Positions 60,252 through 64,000 of a DNA stretch of 64,000 nucleotides are shown here, piece by piece. Location: positions 30,125,898-30,189,897 of the forward strand of contig NC_092577.1 of assembly GCF_037975245.1 (NCBI RefSeq), in the 5' to 3' direction. Position numbers and translations under genes: made by a program. The notes beneath the pieces were generated by a model that searched no databases, was not told where the DNA came from, and saw only the letters and a list, made by a program, of their open reading frames with translations. Source of the DNA: Apostichopus japonicus (taxonomy: Eukaryota > Echinodermata > Holothuroidea > Aspidochirotida > Stichopodidae). How positions within the stretch are numbered: the first letter of the stretch is position 1; each line of letters starts with the position of its first letter.

Positions 60252-60640
60252 CAGTGGCGGAGCTAGGGGTATTGGTCAGAGGGGGCGAGAATGGACTGTG
60301 GCGCTTTCGGCACTATCTAAGCGGAGCGCCACCACAGGTTGGCGCGGAGCGTACAAAATTTTTTGAGTAAAGATACTCCTTAGATCGCCGGAAATTACCC
60401 TTTCCGGGCCTTTCTAATTTGCTGATAAACGAAGAATAAATAGCCGTTAGAGCATTTTGACAGAAAATTACATCAACAAAATGTGACAAATGTCAAGAGG
60501 TAGATGAGAGCGTAATAAAAAAGTCAATAATCGCGAATAAGTAAAAAGTGGTAAAAATGCTGAAAAGGGCGCCAGCAGTCCATTTGAGTCCGTCAGGGGG
60601 GGCATTCGCCCCCCCTGACTATATGGACGCTCCGCCACTG
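60252..60640. mobile_element. hAT-type MITE with CAGTGGCGGAGC ends
   Basis: Termini CAGTGGCGGAGC and GCTCCGCCACTG are perfectly inverted, followed inside by G-rich and C-rich stretches (GAGGGGGCGAG against CGCCCCCCCTGAC). Flanks TGTATACA and CGTATGCA agree at 6 of 8 bases, a decayed target duplication. CAGTGGCGGA ends are widespread in hAT elements. 389 bp, non-coding. Confidence 0.88.
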
Positions 60641-60699
60641 CGTATGCATGTACATAGCCGAGAATGTATATATGCCTTCATGCTGCTTGCCTGTTTGTA

Positions 60700-61620
60700 T
60701 TGCTCTCTATAGAGTTTGATAAAGTCTGTACGTTACAGCTCTATACAGTGATGCATATGGAATATAATGCAGTTTATACGAAACTCTATAGTTGTCTGGT
60801 TCTTTACCAAACTCTATACAGTTTTCTATACTAAGTTCAACATAGAGCTATACTCCGACAGAGCCCTACTGAGTTGCTAGAAATTAATACATACTATACG
60901 GTGCTCTATGCAAAGTTCTATACAGAGCGCTATATAGTGATGCATATGGAACTGTACATAGGCTTTCAGATACAGAGTTCTATACCAAACTCTATACAGA
61001 GCGAATATGCAGAGTTCATTACAGACCCCTAATATAGAGTTCTATACAATTCAGTTCTATACAAAGTTCTATAGGGCCTACACAATTGATTAAATAGACT
61101 GCTGTACTCTATATATAGAGCTACATAGATAGAGATCTATAGAAAAGCTCTATATACAGAGGCATATATGCAGACTTTCTATACAGAGTATTTATACATA
61201 TATAGAGCTCAATATAAAGGTCCAAACAGTGCTTTATATATAGAGCTGTATATACGCATATCTCTACATGTAGCAATATGCAGAGCAATCTCTCTCTCTC
61301 TATATATATATATATGTTTATATAAATACCCATTCAGTTTATGCTCAATTTTGCACAGCCTTGTAGAGCTATACATAGCTGATACAGAGTTAAACATGTA
61401 TATAGAGAAAGTAATGTACATACAAAGTTACACATAGAGCTGTCTGCAATGTCTTCTTTGGTACACTAGTAGTTTATAGTTTTATCTGTTTCTTCTACAT
61501 GGAGCATATTTGCAGAGCTCTCTGTATATATCTACATAGACACAGATCTACTGTATATCCAGTCAGTTTATGCTCAATTTTGCACAGCCTTGTAGAGTAG
61601 TCTATAGGTTTATCTGTTTT
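60700..61620. repeat. Degenerate CTCTATACAGAG-type repeat array
   Basis: Many scattered copies of a near-palindromic word, (C/T)TCTATA(C/T)AGAG(C/T)TC, at irregular 15-40-bp spacing. A 38-bp stretch containing TTTATGCTCAATTTTGCACA recurs at about 61338 and 61566. Overlapping ORFs on both strands rich in Tyr and Ile are artefacts. Confidence 0.75.
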
Positions 61621-64000
61621 TCCTTGAATATTTCTCACCTTTATGCATACATATATATAGAATATATACTACTTGTTCTAACGTTAATGCTATGCTGTAA
61701 AATGTAGCCTGCTGAACTGTTCGTTAAGAATTAGCCGAGTCCCTAAAGCTGGCCTCAAAAACTACTTATATCCTCCGCAAAAACCTTAAAAAGAATCCAT
61801 CCATCCAATTTACTGAGGTACATAATATCAACAGACAAGAAGTAGTATGAATAATGTAACACTTGTACAATAGATGTGTGTAGGCCTATATATCTTATAT
61901 CGCAGTAACAAAACCCCAAGGTTGGGAGGGAGAGGGGTGGCAGTAGCTAGCTAGGGCAGGGGGATGGAGAAATTTATCCCCATTTGGTGAAAACCAAGTT
62001 GATGTTCCAGGATTGAAAACTCTGTGAAAAACCCTTAGGTTTACCTCCTTCAAGGTGTATTTCAGATGAAAAATTCACATTTGACTGATTAAATTTGGAT
62101 TTTGGTGATTCAAGCTTTGCGTTTAAATTCCTACGTATAGTTTTTGAGATATTAACACGATAGGAAGTTGACACGTTATGTACCCAAAGTGAACTTGAAA
62201 GCAAGCAGTTGTGATGTCATAGAAGCACACTGAGAAATTGCTTTTTTGTCCTAAAAAAATTTACATCCAATTTCCTAAGTACTATAAATTTGGAATGTAA
62301 TCTCAATATGAACGACACTTGTATGTATTTGTATGTATGTAGCGACTTCAAACATCGACGACATATATTTAACTCCACATCCACCTTTGGTTTTAAACTT
62401 AGCAAGTCCAAATCTTAAGCAAATCCAAGATCAAAGCAATAAAGTGAAAATTGTAGAGAAAGAAAAATAATTTTGTTGTCGGTGTGCAACTATGAAATCA
62501 CACCTATTTGTTCTTCAAGTAAACTATGGTATGATTTCTGTGAGAATGTAAATTTTTAGGAATTGCATGCCAATTTTTATTTGTTTAATAATTGTAGATG
62601 TTTATGTGGAATTTGTTCCTTTTTCAGTCAAAATGTCCTCTAAATTACCCTTCCATGGTAGATCTAGAAGGATGCGGGGGCAGGAGGGGGGAGTAGAGAG
62701 GGAGGAGTCTCAGGTGTGGGCTTTGGGAATACAATTATTAATGTTAAAACGCAGTAGGTTGAAAGTATATGAGAAAGCGCATTATAATTTGCAACCTGGT
62801 CCATGTACCTTCATTGAACCATTTGATGCCCGTTAAATTAAAATCTGCTGACACCACCTGATGGCACAAAATGAGTTTTAACAACAGAATTAAGAAGATA
62901 TTTATTTGAGCCAAGTAAGATTATAGAACACACACGTGACTTCACAAATTACTGATGAGAAATGAAGGCTGATTCGTCTGCTGATGAAAAATTGATCACA
63001 ACGTAGTCAACTTTGCGCCCTCAAACAAAGAGGCTGGCCACCCCTCCCCTAAGACCTCTTTCCCCCCCCCTCCACCCTCCATGTACAAATTCATCCAAAA
63101 TTGTTAAGGATGAAAATTCTACACCCAGGCTATATTCTAGGTAGAAAGGCCTATTAGTTTATAAATACCACTTCAAATTTTGAAAACCAGTTCATTTTCA
63201 TTCGTGGCATGAAAGAATTTTTTCATCATCATGCTTAATGTAGGATAACGCCAAACATTCAGAAAGCAAAATAAGAATAAGTTGAATCTTTCAGTCTGTA
63301 AAAGGCCCCTTGAATAGGAAAAACAAAGAAATCAACCACACTTGAACAAAAATATAAAAAAATTTCCACGACTTTCCATAGGAATTGCTGCCCGAGTTTT
63401 AATTAAGATTAAGCCTTTCTTTTCTGTTCTTTCTTTTTCATCTTTACGTGACTGTTAAAGACCTGTTACTGACAAACATAGAAACCTTCTTCCTTAATTG
63501 ATTTGTAATTAATATTCTATTTTAGCTTTTACATTATACAATAAAATAAAGGAGAAATCTGGACCGAATTCTATTTTTAAATCATTGGTAAACTAATGTA
63601 CACATGAATACATGCACATCTCCGAAGTAATCACTTAAACTGTAATCGAGAGTGTATGGTACGAGAGACGAACCAACGACAGATACGAGTCATGATCAGG
63701 CCTAGAAGCGAAGTTTGACGTTGCCCCCGGTAACGAAGAAGTAGGTAAGCATGAAACATATAGCTTCTAAGAGCAATCGTCAGTAAGCACACTCAACGAT
63801 ATATTCATACATTCATAGAGTCAATGTCATTCCGTGGAAGTATACAATTCCAGTTTAAAGCCTTACATGTTGAAGACGCCAATGTTAATGGTTTCCATGG
63901 AGACCTACAATTTGTAGCTTACAAATTTTCCCCAAATATATTGATGCAAAAGTTTACCTAAATTGTCTTGGTTAAAAAAAATAAAACACAATAAAGTGGG

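Larger units (their letters stand above)
35273..64000 (-). other. KCNQ first intron and/or 5' flank (no certain exon)
   Basis: I looked on the minus strand for the N-terminal exon (expected a basic stretch, LERP-like motif and a donor in phase 2) and did not find it. The region holds the repeats and elements listed separately. Stretches without any call include 36.0-37.3, 39.9-41.0, 41.4-46.9, 47.2-48.1, 49.1-51.7, 56.4-57.4, 57.9-60.2 and 61.7-64.0 kb. These show only AT-rich sequence and short homopolymer or G/C-run tracts (for example 42660-42690 CT repeat, 46190-46218 GGGGGA repeat). Confidence 0.55.

Noticed and set aside
61121-61437. Tyr/Ile-rich ORFs on both strands
   Set aside because: Produced by the repeated CTCTATA palindromic words.

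Overview
The window is animal nuclear DNA: AT-rich, with spliced genes, long introns, many microsatellites and minisatellites, poly-G/poly-C runs, short non-autonomous DNA transposons and decayed LINE fragments. There is no sign of bacterial gene organisation. The one gene I can reconstruct is a voltage-gated potassium channel of the KCNQ (Kv7) family, on the minus strand. Its exon boundaries closely follow those I recall for vertebrate KCNQ genes, and the transposon-rich, GC-poor style would suit an invertebrate deuterostome, perhaps an echinoderm such as a sea cucumber. The species placement is inference only.

KCNQ layout. Reading right to left, ten exons join with matching phases and no in-frame stop: 35272-35176 (S1), 33473-33347 (S2 and S2-S3 linker), 32440-32265 (S3-S4), 20344-20216 (S5 and turret), 17135-17025 (pore and S6), 9250-9155 (end of S6, helix A), 8624-8530 (IQ motif), 6553-6312 (variable linker), 3428-3227 (helix B/C) and 2406-1719 (helix D and C-terminal tail, TGA stop). 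Together they encode 653 complete residues plus one split codon. The cytoplasmic N-terminus and the start of S1 are missing: that exon is beyond 64,000 or was not recognised. A possible alternative short first exon lies at 56341-56390. The protein should form a tetrameric, calmodulin- and PIP2-regulated slow K+ channel at the plasma membrane. It ends in ETRL, a class I PDZ ligand.

Introns and flanks. Positions 1-1030, downstream of the gene, hold a GATATCC minisatellite in two inverted blocks with a 260-bp higher-order duplication. The introns hold three LINE 3' fragments (12985-13990 and 22430-22935 on minus, 46905-47155 on plus) and several short inverted-repeat transposons. Perfect 8-bp target duplications flank 41023-41303, 53520-53900 and 57439-57881. 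A diverged foldback flanked by TTAA lies at 25363-25934. A dispersed 270-280-bp family occurs at 18405 and 34495.

Right half (35.3-64 kb). No coding exon is certain here. It is dominated by tandem arrays (35325-36020, 48120-49010, 52540-53300, 55390-55985, 60700-61620) and MITEs, and is probably KCNQ intron 1 and/or 5' flank. The most unusual object is the 57439-57881 element, whose terminal inverted repeats are themselves 16-bp tandem minisatellites.
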